Of a stretch of 64,000 nt of DNA, positions 35,591-45,268 are shown piece by piece (position 1 is the first letter of the stretch; every line of letters starts with the position of its first letter). The position numbers and the translations under genes were made by a program. The notes beneath the pieces were generated by a model, which did no database searches, was not told the DNA's origin, and worked only from the letters and a program-made list of their open reading frames with translations. Origin of the DNA: Clostridiales bacterium (GTDB lineage Bacteria > Bacillota > Limnochordia > Darwinibacteriales > B1SED10-159); the NCBI GenBank assembly GCA_003559095.1, contig PWMW01000264.1, forward strand, positions 1 through 64,000, written 5' to 3'.

Positions 35591-36805
35591 TTGCGTATCG
35601 GAATCTTTACCGACACTTGGACGCCGCAGATCAACGGTGTGGTTACTTCGATCCAACTGATGGACAGTATTCTGCGGGCTCATGGACACGAGACCTTTAT
35701 CTTCACCCTCACCCATCCGGGCAGCCTGCCCCACACCGATCCACCCAATGTGTTCCGGGTCCCATCGGTGCGGTTTTATGGCAACAGCGACCACCGTATC
35801 GGTGCTATCTACTCCCGCACTGCCATGGAACAGGCCCGCCACCTGCACCTAGACATTATCCATTCCCACGCCCCGTTCTCACTGGGGGTTTTTGGGCATA
35901 TCTCTGCTCGCCGTTTGGGTGTGCCAGAGGTGCACACCTACCACACTATGCTCGAAGATTATACCCATTATGTATCGCAGCGCCGGGTGGCCAACGAGGC
36001 GGCCAAGCGCCTGGCCCGTCGGTACTCGCGAGTCTTCTGCAATTGGTCCACGGCGGTCATCGTGCCCACACCCAAGGTTAAAGAGACACTCTTAAGTTAC
36101 GGCGTCACCCGTCCCATCTCTGTACTCCCCACTCCTGTTGATTTGGACCGCTTTCGTCCCATGGCACCGGAACGTCAGCGGCAGGAGCTGCGTCGGAGTC
36201 TAGGTCTTCCCGAAGCGGCTCCACTGCTGTTGTTCGTGGGCCGGTTGGCCAAGGAAAAGAGCATTGACGTCTTGATTCGCTGGCATAGGGAGGTACGCAA
36301 GCATCTGCCCCACAGTGGCCTGGTGATCGTCGGAGATGGCGATGAGCGGACTCAGCTGGAAGCATGTGCCCGCCATCTGGGATTAGGCGCGTCGGTTCAC
36401 TTTTTGGGGCCCAAACCCTGGAATGAACTGCCGCTTTACTATCAGGCTGCGGATGTGTTCGTCACGGCCAGCCGCTCGGAAACCCAAGGGTTGGTGGTTC
36501 CAGAGGCTCTGGCCTGCGGCACCCCCGTTGTGGCTGCGGATGACCCGGCCTACCACGATTTTATCGTCCCAGGCCGCAACGGATATCTGTTCCAGACGGC
36601 CGCCGATTATGTGGCCCAACTGCAGTATCTTTTGACCCTGGATCCCATTGAACTCCAGCGCTGGACCCGGGGTTCTGTGGAGCGGCTGTCCATGGAGTCC
36701 TTCTATGAACAACTGAACCAAGTGTACGAAACGGCCGCTGCCTTGGGACCTGCCATCTCCCCAAGCTCCCGATCCCGTGTCCTTGCCCGACTACGACGCC
36801 GCTAA
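35591..36805 (+). CDS. GT4-family glycosyltransferase, diacylglycerol glucosyltransferase-like
   Basis: A 404-residue GT-B enzyme. It opens LRIGIFTDTWTPQINGVVTS, the signature of the GT4 subgroup that adds glucose or mannose to diacylglycerol or phosphatidylinositol. The C-terminal nucleotide-sugar site has the E-x7-E motif SETQGLVVPEALACGTP. The most likely product is a membrane glycolipid, but the donor and acceptor are inference. Start TTG 35591 lies four bases after the pseudouridine synthase stop, with GGAGGAGG upstream. Confidence 0.85.
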   Translation: MRIGIFTDTWTPQINGVVTSIQLMDSILRAHGHETFIFTLTHPGSLPHTDPPNVFRVPSVRFYGNSDHRIGAIYSRTAMEQARHLHLDIIHSHAPFSLGVFGHISARRLGVPEVHTYHTMLEDYTHYVSQRRVANEAAKRLARRYSRVFCNWSTAVIVPTPKVKETLLSYGVTRPISVLPTPVDLDRFRPMAPERQRQELRRSLGLPEAAPLLLFVGRLAKEKSIDVLIRWHREVRKHLPHSGLVIVGDGDERTQLEACARHLGLGASVHFLGPKPWNELPLYYQAADVFVTASRSETQGLVVPEALACGTPVVAADDPAYHDFIVPGRNGYLFQTAADYVAQLQYLLTLDPIELQRWTRGSVERLSMESFYEQLNQVYETAAALGPAISPSSRSRVLARLRRR

Positions 36806-36848
36806 AAACGCCAATCCGCTGGCTGTGCCAGCCGGGGTTGGCGTTTTT
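36804..36848. terminator. Bidirectional terminator between convergent genes
   Basis: AAAAACGCCAA / TTGGCGTTTTT outer stem with an inner GGCTG/CCAGC hairpin. There are T-runs on both strands, serving the glycosyltransferase gene on + and the ABC-F gene on -. Confidence 0.92.
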
Positions 36849-36860
36849 GCTGGGCTGAGC

Positions 36861-38486
36861 CTAGGACGTTGACTCCATGCGGCGCAGTTCCTCCAGAACT
36901 TGGCGCCACTGCGCGTCCAATTGGCGGCGCTCTTCATCGTCGGATGCAGCTGCCAAGCGTCCGGCTAACTCCGCCGCTTTGGTCCGCAGGAGCAATTGTT
37001 CCGTTTCATCCGGCGCGGTTGGCGCAGGCTTGTGCAGTTGCTCCCATGTGCCTTGGAAAAACCGAGGCGGCCGGCGGCGGAAATCTAAGACATGATCTGC
37101 CAGTGTACCAATGAACTGCCGATCATGGGATGCAAAGATCACCGTTCCTGGGTACGCCTGCAAAACTCCAGTTAAACCCTGAATACTGGGAATATCCAGG
37201 TAGTTTGTGGGCTCGTCCAGGACCAAAATATTGTGCCGGCCCAGTATTAGCTGCGCAATGGTAGCCTTCACCCGCTCCCCGCCGCTGAGGACGGATGTGG
37301 ATGTTGCCATCTGTTCCCGCCGGAAGAGAAGCCGAGCCAGAACGGTCCGAACGAAGCTTTCCGACCACGGCGAATCGGCCATCATGGCGTCCAGAAGCGT
37401 CGCATCAGGATCCAAGGTGTCTAGCTGCTGGTGAAAAAAGCCAATGCGAGCTGCTCCTGGGATATTCAAGCCCGCTGCCCGCTGTTCAATGGAACGGAGA
37501 AATGTACTCTTGCCGCTCCCGTTCGGTCCCACTACCGCCAGTCGACCGCCCCGCGGCAGTTGAAGCCGCAGTGCGTCATACACTTCGTGGCTGCCAATAC
37601 GGCCGACAGCGTCATCAGCAACCAAAGCCCAACGATTTCCCAAGGTTTCATCGGTTCGGAGATCGAACTGAATGCGCTGTTCTTGGCGGGGCTTGTTCAC
37701 CGGTTCCAGCTGTTCGAGACGAGATTCTAAGGCTTTAGCCGCTTGGTTCAGTTTGGCCTGTTTCGTGCCCACTGCACGTTTGTGCAGGCGCGCCTCGGAG
37801 TTTCCCATCCGTTTTGGTGTTTTGCGCATGCTCTGTGATTGCGTGTGTCTGCGGGCAACGGCATGTTCGAGCCGTTGGCGTTCTTGGACATACTGCTCAT
37901 AGTCTCGCTGCTCTGACAGGGCCTCTCGGTCCTTTTGCCGACGATACTTGCTGTAGTTTCCTTGATACTCCGTTATGGTCCCATCATCCAGATCCCAAAT
38001 GTGGGTACAGACTCGGTCCAAGACGGCTTGGTCATGACTGATAAGAACCACTGCGCCTTCATGTTCCATGATCATCGTTTCCACTTGCGCGATGCCGTCC
38101 ATGTCCAGGTTGGATGTAGGTTCATCCAACAAGAGCACGTGGGCATGACAGCTGGCTGCCGAGGCCAGCTGGGCTCGGGTTTGCTCGCCCCCGCTGCGGC
38201 CGCTGTGCTTGGGCACCCGCCAAAACCTGTCCATTCCATCTGTGCTTGGCGGCAGCTGGGGTTCGTGGGCCAGCTGTTGGACCATGGCCAGAGAGCCGAA
38301 GCGGCGGATTTGGCCCTGATCGGGCACTTCGTCACCGCGTATCAGACGCAGCAGCGTGGTCTTCCCTGTACCGTTGCGGCCGACGAGGCCGATGCGCTGA
38401 CCGGACGCGATCTGCAGCCGCGGTATCTCGAACAAAAATACCTGGTCAAACGATTTGCGCACTGCGCTGATATCTACTAAAACCAT
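36861..38486 (-). CDS. ABC-F family ATPase, probable ribosome protection protein
   Basis: A 541-residue soluble protein with two ABC domains and no membrane span. Walker A GRNGTGKTT and GPNGSGKST, signature RSGGEQTRA and LSGGERVKA, and LLLDEPTSNLD and LVLDEPTNYLD are present. The long charged linker between the domains (about 190-275) is the part that reaches the ribosomal P/E sites in antibiotic-resistance ABC-F proteins. The C-terminus is a coiled region. An attenuator-like leader supports an antibiotic-response role over a housekeeping one (Uup, EttA). The drug specificity is not readable. Confidence 0.87.
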   Translation of the reverse strand: MVLVDISAVRKSFDQVFLFEIPRLQIASGQRIGLVGRNGTGKTTLLRLIRGDEVPDQGQIRRFGSLAMVQQLAHEPQLPPSTDGMDRFWRVPKHSGRSGGEQTRAQLASAASCHAHVLLLDEPTSNLDMDGIAQVETMIMEHEGAVVLISHDQAVLDRVCTHIWDLDDGTITEYQGNYSKYRRQKDREALSEQRDYEQYVQERQRLEHAVARRHTQSQSMRKTPKRMGNSEARLHKRAVGTKQAKLNQAAKALESRLEQLEPVNKPRQEQRIQFDLRTDETLGNRWALVADDAVGRIGSHEVYDALRLQLPRGGRLAVVGPNGSGKSTFLRSIEQRAAGLNIPGAARIGFFHQQLDTLDPDATLLDAMMADSPWSESFVRTVLARLLFRREQMATSTSVLSGGERVKATIAQLILGRHNILVLDEPTNYLDIPSIQGLTGVLQAYPGTVIFASHDRQFIGTLADHVLDFRRRPPRFFQGTWEQLHKPAPTAPDETEQLLLRTKAAELAGRLAAASDDEERRQLDAQWRQVLEELRRMESTS

Positions 38487-38487
38487 C

Positions 38488-38514
38488 AAAAAAACCTCCC
38501 CGGTCTCGGAGAGG
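38488..38514 (-). terminator. Attenuator hairpin before the ABC-F gene
   Basis: Minus strand CCTCTCCG AGAC CGGGGAGG followed by seven T, ending two bases before the start codon. The 3' arm GGGGAGG is also the ribosome site of the ABC-F gene, so one hairpin can block both transcription and translation. Confidence 0.85.
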
Positions 38515-38792
38515 CATGGTGACCCAAGAACATACTGCCCACAGCAAAACAGGCACAGTGCCGCTGTGGGACGCGCCGGGGCGGGCTATCGGCGGGACGT
38601 CCCGCAAACCCAACCACGGAAAAATGGGCATACCAATCCTATCCGAGAATCAAATCGTTCACATTCTGTATGCACGCCGGAGTTGACCCGACGTTGCATG
38701 ACGATGTTGATTTGGTCATTGTGGATAGGTTAGCGCCTCATAGATCCCGTAGATTCCCCTTTCGCGGATCGCGTAATTCTATCTGCAGTATA
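38515..38792 (-). promoter_or_regulatory. Long leader of the ABC-F gene with short open frames
   Basis: The 357-base space between the ABC-F and MFS genes. An extended -10 (TGGTATACT, -10 at 38792-38787) predicts a transcript starting near 38780. The leader holds a three-codon frame ATG AGG CGC TAA (38741-38730) and a 37-codon frame (38699-38586) ending GWVCGTSRR, without a strong ribosome site. A second inverted segment CCCACAGC/GCTGTGGG lies at about 38550-38575. Such leaders usually sense stalled ribosomes. Confidence 0.6.
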
Positions 38793-38843
38793 CCAGAATC
38801 CGATCCCTTTGTATACAACGCCCTGGTCTTGTGCAACTAACCA

Positions 38844-40136
38844 TCAGCGCCCTCGGCGCTGGCCGGTCCGTCCCGGAGTAGACCGCTTCTGTTCATACAG
38901 GAAAAATGTGCAAAGCCAGCCCACGACATTAAAGGCCAGCAGGATACCGAAGGCAGTACGATAACTGCTGAGATCATACACCGGTGAGCTGCCCACGATG
39001 GTACCATCCCAAGTTCGATCCAAGGCTGCCCCCATGAGCAGGCTGATCAAGGCTGAGATCAAAAAGGCACCGAAGTTCACGACACTAGTGGCGATGCCAG
39101 AGTATGCCAGCGGATTGGCTTCTTTGGTGCTGGTGAAACAGAGGATAAATGTAATGGCAGAAAGTCCCAAGATCAAAAAGGTTACACTCCACAGCCAGGT
39201 TGGCATGGTGGGAGCCCACCACAGCAGAACATAGATAACCAGTGCAATGGTGGAACCACCGCTGATCAGCGGCCGCACGCGGCCCATGCGGCCTGCAGCA
39301 TAGCCCACCAGCGGTGATCCTAACAGCAGTCCTAGGGTCATCCAAAGCATCAGGCCCGCTGCGGTCTCGCGGCTGAAACCATGGACATGCGATAGATACG
39401 ATACACCCCAGACCCCACCCACGGCCATGTTCGCTCCCATCAGCCCAGCAAAGCCAAAGAGGGCAAACCAGGTGAAGCGGTTCTTCACTACCTGCTGCAG
39501 TCCATTCAACAGCGATTGCCGGTCCGCCTTTTTGTAGGGATGGATAGGCGTGAATTGCTTGGATTCGGGACGGTCATGCACCAACAGGGCAATAGCCGCA
39601 GCGGCGCCCAGCGAGATTAAGCCCAAACCCATGAACACCGTCCGCCAGCCCCACGCCGCAGCGGCTGCTGCCAACGGTGCTTGGGCTAACACACCGCCGA
39701 GATTGCCCACTGAGGACAGAAGTCCCGCCAACAGCGAAAAATAGCGCGCTTCAAACCACACCGATTGGATCTTGAGAGCCGAAAGAAAGATCCCGGATAC
39801 GCCGACGGTGACTAAGATACGCCCCATCAGGGCCATTGCGTACCCCGGAGCCGCAGCGAAGAGGAACGAACCGACAGCCGCCAAGACCATACCGACCAAG
39901 GTCAACCGTCGCGGACCAAAACCATCGATGAAGAAGCCAACGGGCAGCTGTAGGAGGCCGTAAACGTAGAAATACGCTGCTCCTAGGTTACTGAGCATCG
40001 CGGCACTGAGCACCAGCTCGCTCTGCAGGTCTTCGGCCACGACGCCGATGGCAAAGCGGTGAAAAAAACTAATGAGCAGCGCCATACTCAGCGTCACCAT
40101 CATACTCCAACGAACTTGCTGAAACGATAGCTGCAC
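38844..40136 (-). CDS. Major facilitator superfamily transporter
   Basis: A 430-residue protein with about 12 membrane spans. The motif GFFIDGFGPRRLTLVG after the second span is the MFS loop motif. The sequence resembles the nitrate/sugar-phosphate/anion-cation symporter type, and no substrate can be assigned. Start GTG 40136 follows AAAGGAG. It is separated from patB by 82 bases. Confidence 0.85.
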   Translation of the reverse strand: MQLSFQQVRWSMMVTLSMALLISFFHRFAIGVVAEDLQSELVLSAAMLSNLGAAYFYVYGLLQLPVGFFIDGFGPRRLTLVGMVLAAVGSFLFAAAPGYAMALMGRILVTVGVSGIFLSALKIQSVWFEARYFSLLAGLLSSVGNLGGVLAQAPLAAAAAAWGWRTVFMGLGLISLGAAAAIALLVHDRPESKQFTPIHPYKKADRQSLLNGLQQVVKNRFTWFALFGFAGLMGANMAVGGVWGVSYLSHVHGFSRETAAGLMLWMTLGLLLGSPLVGYAAGRMGRVRPLISGGSTIALVIYVLLWWAPTMPTWLWSVTFLILGLSAITFILCFTSTKEANPLAYSGIATSVVNFGAFLISALISLLMGAALDRTWDGTIVGSSPVYDLSSYRTAFGILLAFNVVGWLCTFFLYEQKRSTPGRTGQRRGR

Positions 40137-40218
40137 TCTATACTCTCCTTTTAACTACCCATTCAGATAACGCCGCGGGGCCGGGTATCACCAACCTGCG
40201 CGGCGTTAGGTTTGCCTG

Positions 40219-41412
40219 TCAGCTGTTGTTTTCCAGATACGTTAATCCCCGGCTGATTTCCGCAAAGCCTTCTTCCACCAGCGAGCGGGGTGCTGCAATG
40301 TTGACACGTACAAAGCCTTCGCCACCGGTCCCGAACTTTGAGCCCATATGCACGCCAGCTCGGGCCTTCTCATAGAACGCCTCCGTTAGCTGCGGCTCGG
40401 TGACACTCAAGTACCGCAGATCAAGCCAGAGCAAGTATGTGGCTTCGGGTTCTATCCAACCCACTCTGGGATGACGTCTGCGCAGAAAATCCTTGGCCCA
40501 TGCCACATTGCGTTCTAGGTACAGCAAGAGCTCCTGCAGCCAGGGTTCACCGTGGTCAAAGGCAGCCTGCATAGCCGTCATGCCCAAAATATTGCCCAGG
40601 CCCAGATCCTGCGTAGCAATGGCCTGCTGGTAGCGTCTCATCTTAGCCGCATCTGCAATGATCACAGACGATGTGGTCAAGCCAGCCAGGTTGAACGTCT
40701 TGCTCGGTGCTACGCAGGTCATTGTATTGGCGGCAGCCTCTGGGTTGAGGTCTGCGACGCAGATATGTTCTGCACCGGGGAAAACCAAGTCCGCCCAGAT
40801 TTCGTCGGCCACCAGCAGCGTGCCATGTTGAATGCAGAGATGGGATAGTTTTTCTAACTCCCAGCGTTCCCAAACGCGACCCACGGGATTGTGCGGACTG
40901 CAGAGGATGAGCATAGATGCTCCCTTCTGCAGCTGCTGTTCTAACTGCTGAAAATCCATCACATAACGACGGCCATCCCACTGCAGAGGGTTTTCCAGGA
41001 TTTTTCTGCCGTTTTCTTTGATAACCTTGAAGAACGGGTAATACACCGGCGGCTGCACAATGATATTGTCTCCAGGGTTAGAAAACACATCCACAGCCAA
41101 GCGCAGCGCCGCCACGACGCCCGGCATATTGGCGATCCAGTCATCTTTTACACTCCAGCCATGCCGACGTTGGAGCCAGTTGCGCACGGCAGCGTAATAG
41201 CCAGGACCTTTGGCCGTATAACCGAACACGCCATGGTTCACCCGCTGGTGCAGCGCAGCCAATACGGGCTCTGGACTGACGAAGTCCATGTCGGCCACCC
41301 ACATGGGCAGCACATCCGGGGCACCCAACATTTTGTCCGTGTAGTCCCATTTGTAGCTTTCCGTACCCCGGCGTGGGATTACTGTATCAAAGTCAAATGT
41401 AGATTGGCGCAT
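40219..41412 (-). CDS. PatB/MalY-type PLP-dependent C-S lyase/aminotransferase
   Basis: A fold-type I PLP enzyme of 397 residues. PMWVADMDF near the N-terminus and CSPHNPVGRVW are typical of MalY/PatB cystathionine beta-lyases. The cofactor lysine is in APSKTFNLAG. It probably splits cystathionine or similar C-S bonds to pyruvate, ammonia and a thiol. ATG 41412 has AGGGAGG upstream; the longer open frame overlaps the ABC transporter gene and is rejected. Confidence 0.88.
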   Translation of the reverse strand: MRQSTFDFDTVIPRRGTESYKWDYTDKMLGAPDVLPMWVADMDFVSPEPVLAALHQRVNHGVFGYTAKGPGYYAAVRNWLQRRHGWSVKDDWIANMPGVVAALRLAVDVFSNPGDNIIVQPPVYYPFFKVIKENGRKILENPLQWDGRRYVMDFQQLEQQLQKGASMLILCSPHNPVGRVWERWELEKLSHLCIQHGTLLVADEIWADLVFPGAEHICVADLNPEAAANTMTCVAPSKTFNLAGLTTSSVIIADAAKMRRYQQAIATQDLGLGNILGMTAMQAAFDHGEPWLQELLLYLERNVAWAKDFLRRRHPRVGWIEPEATYLLWLDLRYLSVTEPQLTEAFYEKARAGVHMGSKFGTGGEGFVRVNIAAPRSLVEEGFAEISRGLTYLENNS

Positions 41413-41431
41413 CTGCCATTCCTCCCTAGTT

Positions 41432-43504
41432 TCACGAAGCGAAATCTTCTTTGTACTGCAGTCGGTAGAGGTTGTAATAGAGACCGCGCTGGTGCAGCAG
41501 ATCCTGGTGACTGCCATGTTCTCTGATCTTGCCCTTGTGCAGGACAATAATGGTATCCGCATCCTGGATGGTGGAGAGACGATGGGCAACCACGATGCTG
41601 GTCCGTCCTGCCATGAGCCGCGGCAGTGCGTCCTGGATCAGGGCCTCTGTCTCCGTGTCAATGTTAGCCGTCGCTTCGTCGAGAATCAGGACCGCCGGAT
41701 CGAAAGCCAGGGCACGGGCGAAGGCCAACAACTGCCGCTGGCCGGCGGAGAGAGTGGCGCCCCGTTCCATGACAGGCTCTTCATACTTCTGGGGAAGCCG
41801 TTCGATGAAATGGTGGGCATTGACATGTTGGGCCGTATCTACGATGCGTTCATCACTGATGGCGGTATTGTTGAGACGAATATTGTCTTTGATGGTTCCT
41901 GTGAACAAGAACACATCCTGCATAACCAGCCCGATATTCTGCCGCAGCGTCTCTTTACGAAGTTGGCGAATGTCAACACCGTCCAAGAGGATTTGACCCC
42001 GTTGAATATCGTAGAAGCGCGTAATCAGGTTCATGATCGTACTCTTACCAGCGCCGGTGGCACCCACGAAGGCGCATGTTTGGCCCGGCTCAATGACGAA
42101 GCTGACATCCCGCAGGACCCATTCCTCGTCCACATAGGCGAACCAGACGTTCTTGAACTCAATGCGACCCTGCACAGCCGGCAGCTCCATTGGCTTTGCG
42201 GGATCAGGAATGGTGGTTTCCGTGTCCATGATCATGAAGATCCGTTCCGAGGAGGCCATGGCCGACTGCAGAATGTTGTACTTTTCCGTCATATCATTGA
42301 TGGGCCGGAAAAACTGCTCCATATAATTAACGAAGGCATACAGCACACCAAACTCCAGCGTTCCCCGGAGGACATCGCCGCCACCGAACCAAATCAACAG
42401 TGCCAAGCCAAAGGAGTACAGCAGTTCCATGGATGGCCGGAAGACGGCAAATACCCGCAGTTCTCGCATGGAAGCACGAAAATGATCTTCGTTGATCCCG
42501 TGAAACTCGCGGAATTTCCGACGATGCTGATTGAAGATGTGCACGATCCGCATGCCGTTGATGTTCTCTGCAATATTGGCGTTGATCCGGGCCAACTTGA
42601 CGCGCACCTCGCGGTACGCCTGGCGTGCCTTAATGCGAAACACGGCCGTGACCACAACGATCAGCGGCAGCACGGCAAAACTCAACAAGGCCAGCCGCCA
42701 ATTGAGCTGCAGCATGATGACAATAATACCTAAAAGCATAAAGATATCTTTGAACAGATTCACCAACACGGCTGTGTACATCTCGTGCAGCTGCTGGGTA
42801 TCATTGGCGACCCTCGTGACCAACCGGCCCACGGGGTTACCATCGAAAAAAGATATGGTCAGACGTTCCATGTGTTCAAACAACTGCTGCCGGATATCAA
42901 AGACGATCTTTTGACCGGTCAACTGCAGAAGATACACCTGGACGTAGTTGAGCCCAAAGCCCGCACTGACAATCAACAAGAAAAGCAGGCCTAAGCGGAC
43001 CAGAGAGTCCACATCATACCGACGAAAATCGCGCAGACGCTCTTGCGGTACCATGACGGCCTCGAATGTCTGATTGGCCACGGTGACCCGATAGCCATCC
43101 TGCAGCGGCTCAACCAAAACGTCCTCCAACCGTTCCACAGCGCCCTCCATCAGATAGTAGGTTCTATCATGGCGGACTAATTGGTGGCGAGGGCCTACGG
43201 GCTCCTGATCTGGGGGGAACTGGTCTTCCCGCAGCAGCCTGTAATCTCGAAAATCCACGGAGCCGTCCCAAGTGCCGGGCACGGCAGCCACATTGCGGTA
43301 AGGAGTGTCATAGGCCAGTATGTGATTGTCAATGGCAATTTTGATCACATAGGGACGAGCTAGTTCCGTGGCACTGATCAACAGCAGCATGATAATGGAT
43401 ACGAGAATCCATTTCCAATATGGTTTGGCGTAGGCCAACAGGCGCCGCATGAGGCGGGCGTCATAGGCTTTTCCTAACGATTCTTCTTCATGGAAGTAAT
43501 CCAA
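41432..43504 (-). CDS. ABC exporter subunit with consensus ATPase site (YheH/TmrB-like)
   Basis: A 690-residue half-transporter: six membrane spans, then a nucleotide-binding domain. An extra region of about 100 residues (about 63-165) sits between the first two spans, as in YheH-type subunits. Walker A GATGAGKST, signature LSAGQRQL and Walker B LILDEATANID are intact. It is expected to pair with the gene just upstream and to supply the active site of a heterodimeric multidrug exporter. Start TTG 43504 follows GGGGGG. Confidence 0.9.
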   Translation of the reverse strand: MDYFHEEESLGKAYDARLMRRLLAYAKPYWKWILVSIIMLLLISATELARPYVIKIAIDNHILAYDTPYRNVAAVPGTWDGSVDFRDYRLLREDQFPPDQEPVGPRHQLVRHDRTYYLMEGAVERLEDVLVEPLQDGYRVTVANQTFEAVMVPQERLRDFRRYDVDSLVRLGLLFLLIVSAGFGLNYVQVYLLQLTGQKIVFDIRQQLFEHMERLTISFFDGNPVGRLVTRVANDTQQLHEMYTAVLVNLFKDIFMLLGIIVIMLQLNWRLALLSFAVLPLIVVVTAVFRIKARQAYREVRVKLARINANIAENINGMRIVHIFNQHRRKFREFHGINEDHFRASMRELRVFAVFRPSMELLYSFGLALLIWFGGGDVLRGTLEFGVLYAFVNYMEQFFRPINDMTEKYNILQSAMASSERIFMIMDTETTIPDPAKPMELPAVQGRIEFKNVWFAYVDEEWVLRDVSFVIEPGQTCAFVGATGAGKSTIMNLITRFYDIQRGQILLDGVDIRQLRKETLRQNIGLVMQDVFLFTGTIKDNIRLNNTAISDERIVDTAQHVNAHHFIERLPQKYEEPVMERGATLSAGQRQLLAFARALAFDPAVLILDEATANIDTETEALIQDALPRLMAGRTSIVVAHRLSTIQDADTIIVLHKGKIREHGSHQDLLHQRGLYYNLYRLQYKEDFAS

Positions 43505-43516
43505 GCTCTATCCCCC

Positions 43517-44962
43517 CTAACCGGCACTTTCGATTTCTTCTTCGAGCAGCTGTTTCTCGTAAAGTTCCTTGTATAAGCCAGGCTCCGCAATAAGCTGTTC
43601 GTGGGTGCCCTGCTGGATCACAGATCCTTCATCGATGACCACAATTTGATCTGCCTGCTTCAGTGTGGAAATTCGATGGGCAATAAGGATGGTAGTGCGA
43701 GCCGCCATTACCCCTTTGAGGTTATTTAGGATGGCCTCTTCCGTCTCGGTATCCACGGCGGAGAGACTATCATCCATGATGAGAATGCTGGGCTCCTTGA
43801 CCAACGCCCGGGCAATGGACAGTCTTTGCTTTTGACCGCCGGACAGCGTCACACCCCGCTCACCCACCAAGGTGTCAAACTTCTTCGGAAACTCCGCGAT
43901 GTTGTCGTAGACCTGTGCCAGTTTGGTATATTCCTCGATGTCTTCGGGGGCGCGTTTGGTATCGGCAAAGTCAACGTTGCTGCGAATAGTAGTGGAGAAT
44001 AGGAAATTATCCTGCGGCACATATCCTACCTGTTCCCGCAGAGTTTCCAGGGGTATCTTGCGGATATCGACGCCGTCGATGAAGACTGTACCCCGCGGCG
44101 CATTGAAGAGGCGCAGGAGCAGATTGACAAGGGTTGTTTTGCCAGAACCAGTCCGCCCGAGAATACCCAGCGTATGACCGGCTGGTACGCTGAAGCTGAT
44201 GTCCTTCAGTGCCGCTTCGTCCGAACCTGGGTAGGTGAAGTTCAGATGCCGAAACTCCACTTCACCCTGGAGCTTTTCGATGGGCAGAACATCCTCCTCA
44301 TCATAGATTTCCGGGCGTTCGTCAAATAACGCGTTGAGGCGGTCCATCGATGCTTTTCCCCGTTGAATCATATTCATCACCCAGCCGATGGCCAGCATGG
44401 GCCAGGTGAGCATCGCCAGATAGCTGTTGAAGGCCACAAAGTCACCCAAGGTTATGGTCCCGTCAATGACCATGATACCGCCATAGCCCAAGGCAATAAT
44501 GAAACTTAAGGCCGACAGAAACTGGACAAGGGGCATGAACAATCCCCAAACCCTCACCAAATGCATGTTCTTGTCAACGTTGGTTTGGTTTACGGCGCGA
44601 AAGCGGTCCATCTCAGCAGCTTCTTGGGCAAAGCCTTTAACCACGCGAATGCCCGAAAAATTCTCTTGGGCGCGATCAGAAAGCGAGGAAAACGCTTCCT
44701 GTACCAGTTTAAAACGACGGTGGATGACGCGGCCAAAACCGGTGACAACAGCCACCATAAAAGGCAGCGGCATCAGCGCTAACACCGTCAGGCGCAAATC
44801 GATGGTTCGGACCATCATAATAATGATGATTGTTGATAAAAAGATTGCATCTGTGCTGAGAACGATACCGGGCCCTAAGGCCATGCGGACAGCTTGGATA
44901 TCGTTGGTGGCGTGAGCCATTAGATCACCGGTCTTGTGCCGGTTGAAAAAGCTTGTGGACAA
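43517..44962 (-). CDS. ABC exporter subunit, main part after an in-frame amber codon (YheI/TmrA-like)
   Basis: 481 residues containing most of the membrane domain and the ATPase domain. Walker A is GRTGSGKTT and the signature LSGGQKQRL. Walker B is ILIMDDSLSAVD, where Asp replaces the catalytic Glu, the degenerate site usual in one half of heterodimeric exporters. The frame is continuous upstream with 44966-45268 apart from a TAG at 44968-44966 (CTG TAG TCC TTG). The real gene therefore spans 43517-45268 (583 codons plus stop, the normal length), broken or read through at codon 101. The TTG at 44962 has no clear ribosome site, so independent synthesis is doubtful. Confidence 0.75.
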   Translation of the reverse strand: MSTSFFNRHKTGDLMAHATNDIQAVRMALGPGIVLSTDAIFLSTIIIIMMVRTIDLRLTVLALMPLPFMVAVVTGFGRVIHRRFKLVQEAFSSLSDRAQENFSGIRVVKGFAQEAAEMDRFRAVNQTNVDKNMHLVRVWGLFMPLVQFLSALSFIIALGYGGIMVIDGTITLGDFVAFNSYLAMLTWPMLAIGWVMNMIQRGKASMDRLNALFDERPEIYDEEDVLPIEKLQGEVEFRHLNFTYPGSDEAALKDISFSVPAGHTLGILGRTGSGKTTLVNLLLRLFNAPRGTVFIDGVDIRKIPLETLREQVGYVPQDNFLFSTTIRSNVDFADTKRAPEDIEEYTKLAQVYDNIAEFPKKFDTLVGERGVTLSGGQKQRLSIARALVKEPSILIMDDSLSAVDTETEEAILNNLKGVMAARTTILIAHRISTLKQADQIVVIDEGSVIQQGTHEQLIAEPGLYKELYEKQLLEEEIESAG

Positions 44963-44965
44963 GGA

Positions 44966-45268
44966 CTACAGATGCTGAAACAGCATGTTGCGCAGTGTAA
45001 ATTCCAGTTTGCGGGCATTGCCCATAACGAAGATACGCCACAAAAAACGCGTCAAAGCAATCCCAATACTGATGCCGACGATCAGAGCAATGTAGCGCAG
45101 CAGATCCATCGTGGTCAGTTGGAACCCAGCCAAACCGTCGGTTAGCTGTCCCAGCAGCCGTGGAATGAACAACTGCAGAATATTTGTACCGATAAGTGAA
45201 AGAATACCAAGGATATAGTATAGCTTATTGTCACGGATAAATGGCTTAAGGCGAAAGAAACTATTCAC
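44966..45268 (-). pseudogene. N-terminal 100 codons of the amber-interrupted ABC exporter subunit
   Basis: Contains the first membrane spans (IRDNKLYYILGILSLIG onward) and ends FQHL, followed by TAG and then SLSTSFFNRHKTGDL in the same frame. In homologues this region is the unbroken start of an ABC transporter membrane domain, often with Gln at such a site. Start GTG 45268 follows AGGAG. It may be a real nonsense mutation, a sequencing error or a read-through site. Confidence 0.7.

Noticed and set aside
41492..42733. 413-codon plus-strand frame
   Set aside because: It lies wholly antisense to the ABC exporter subunit at 41432-43504, which has every family motif. The plus frame has no recognisable motif.
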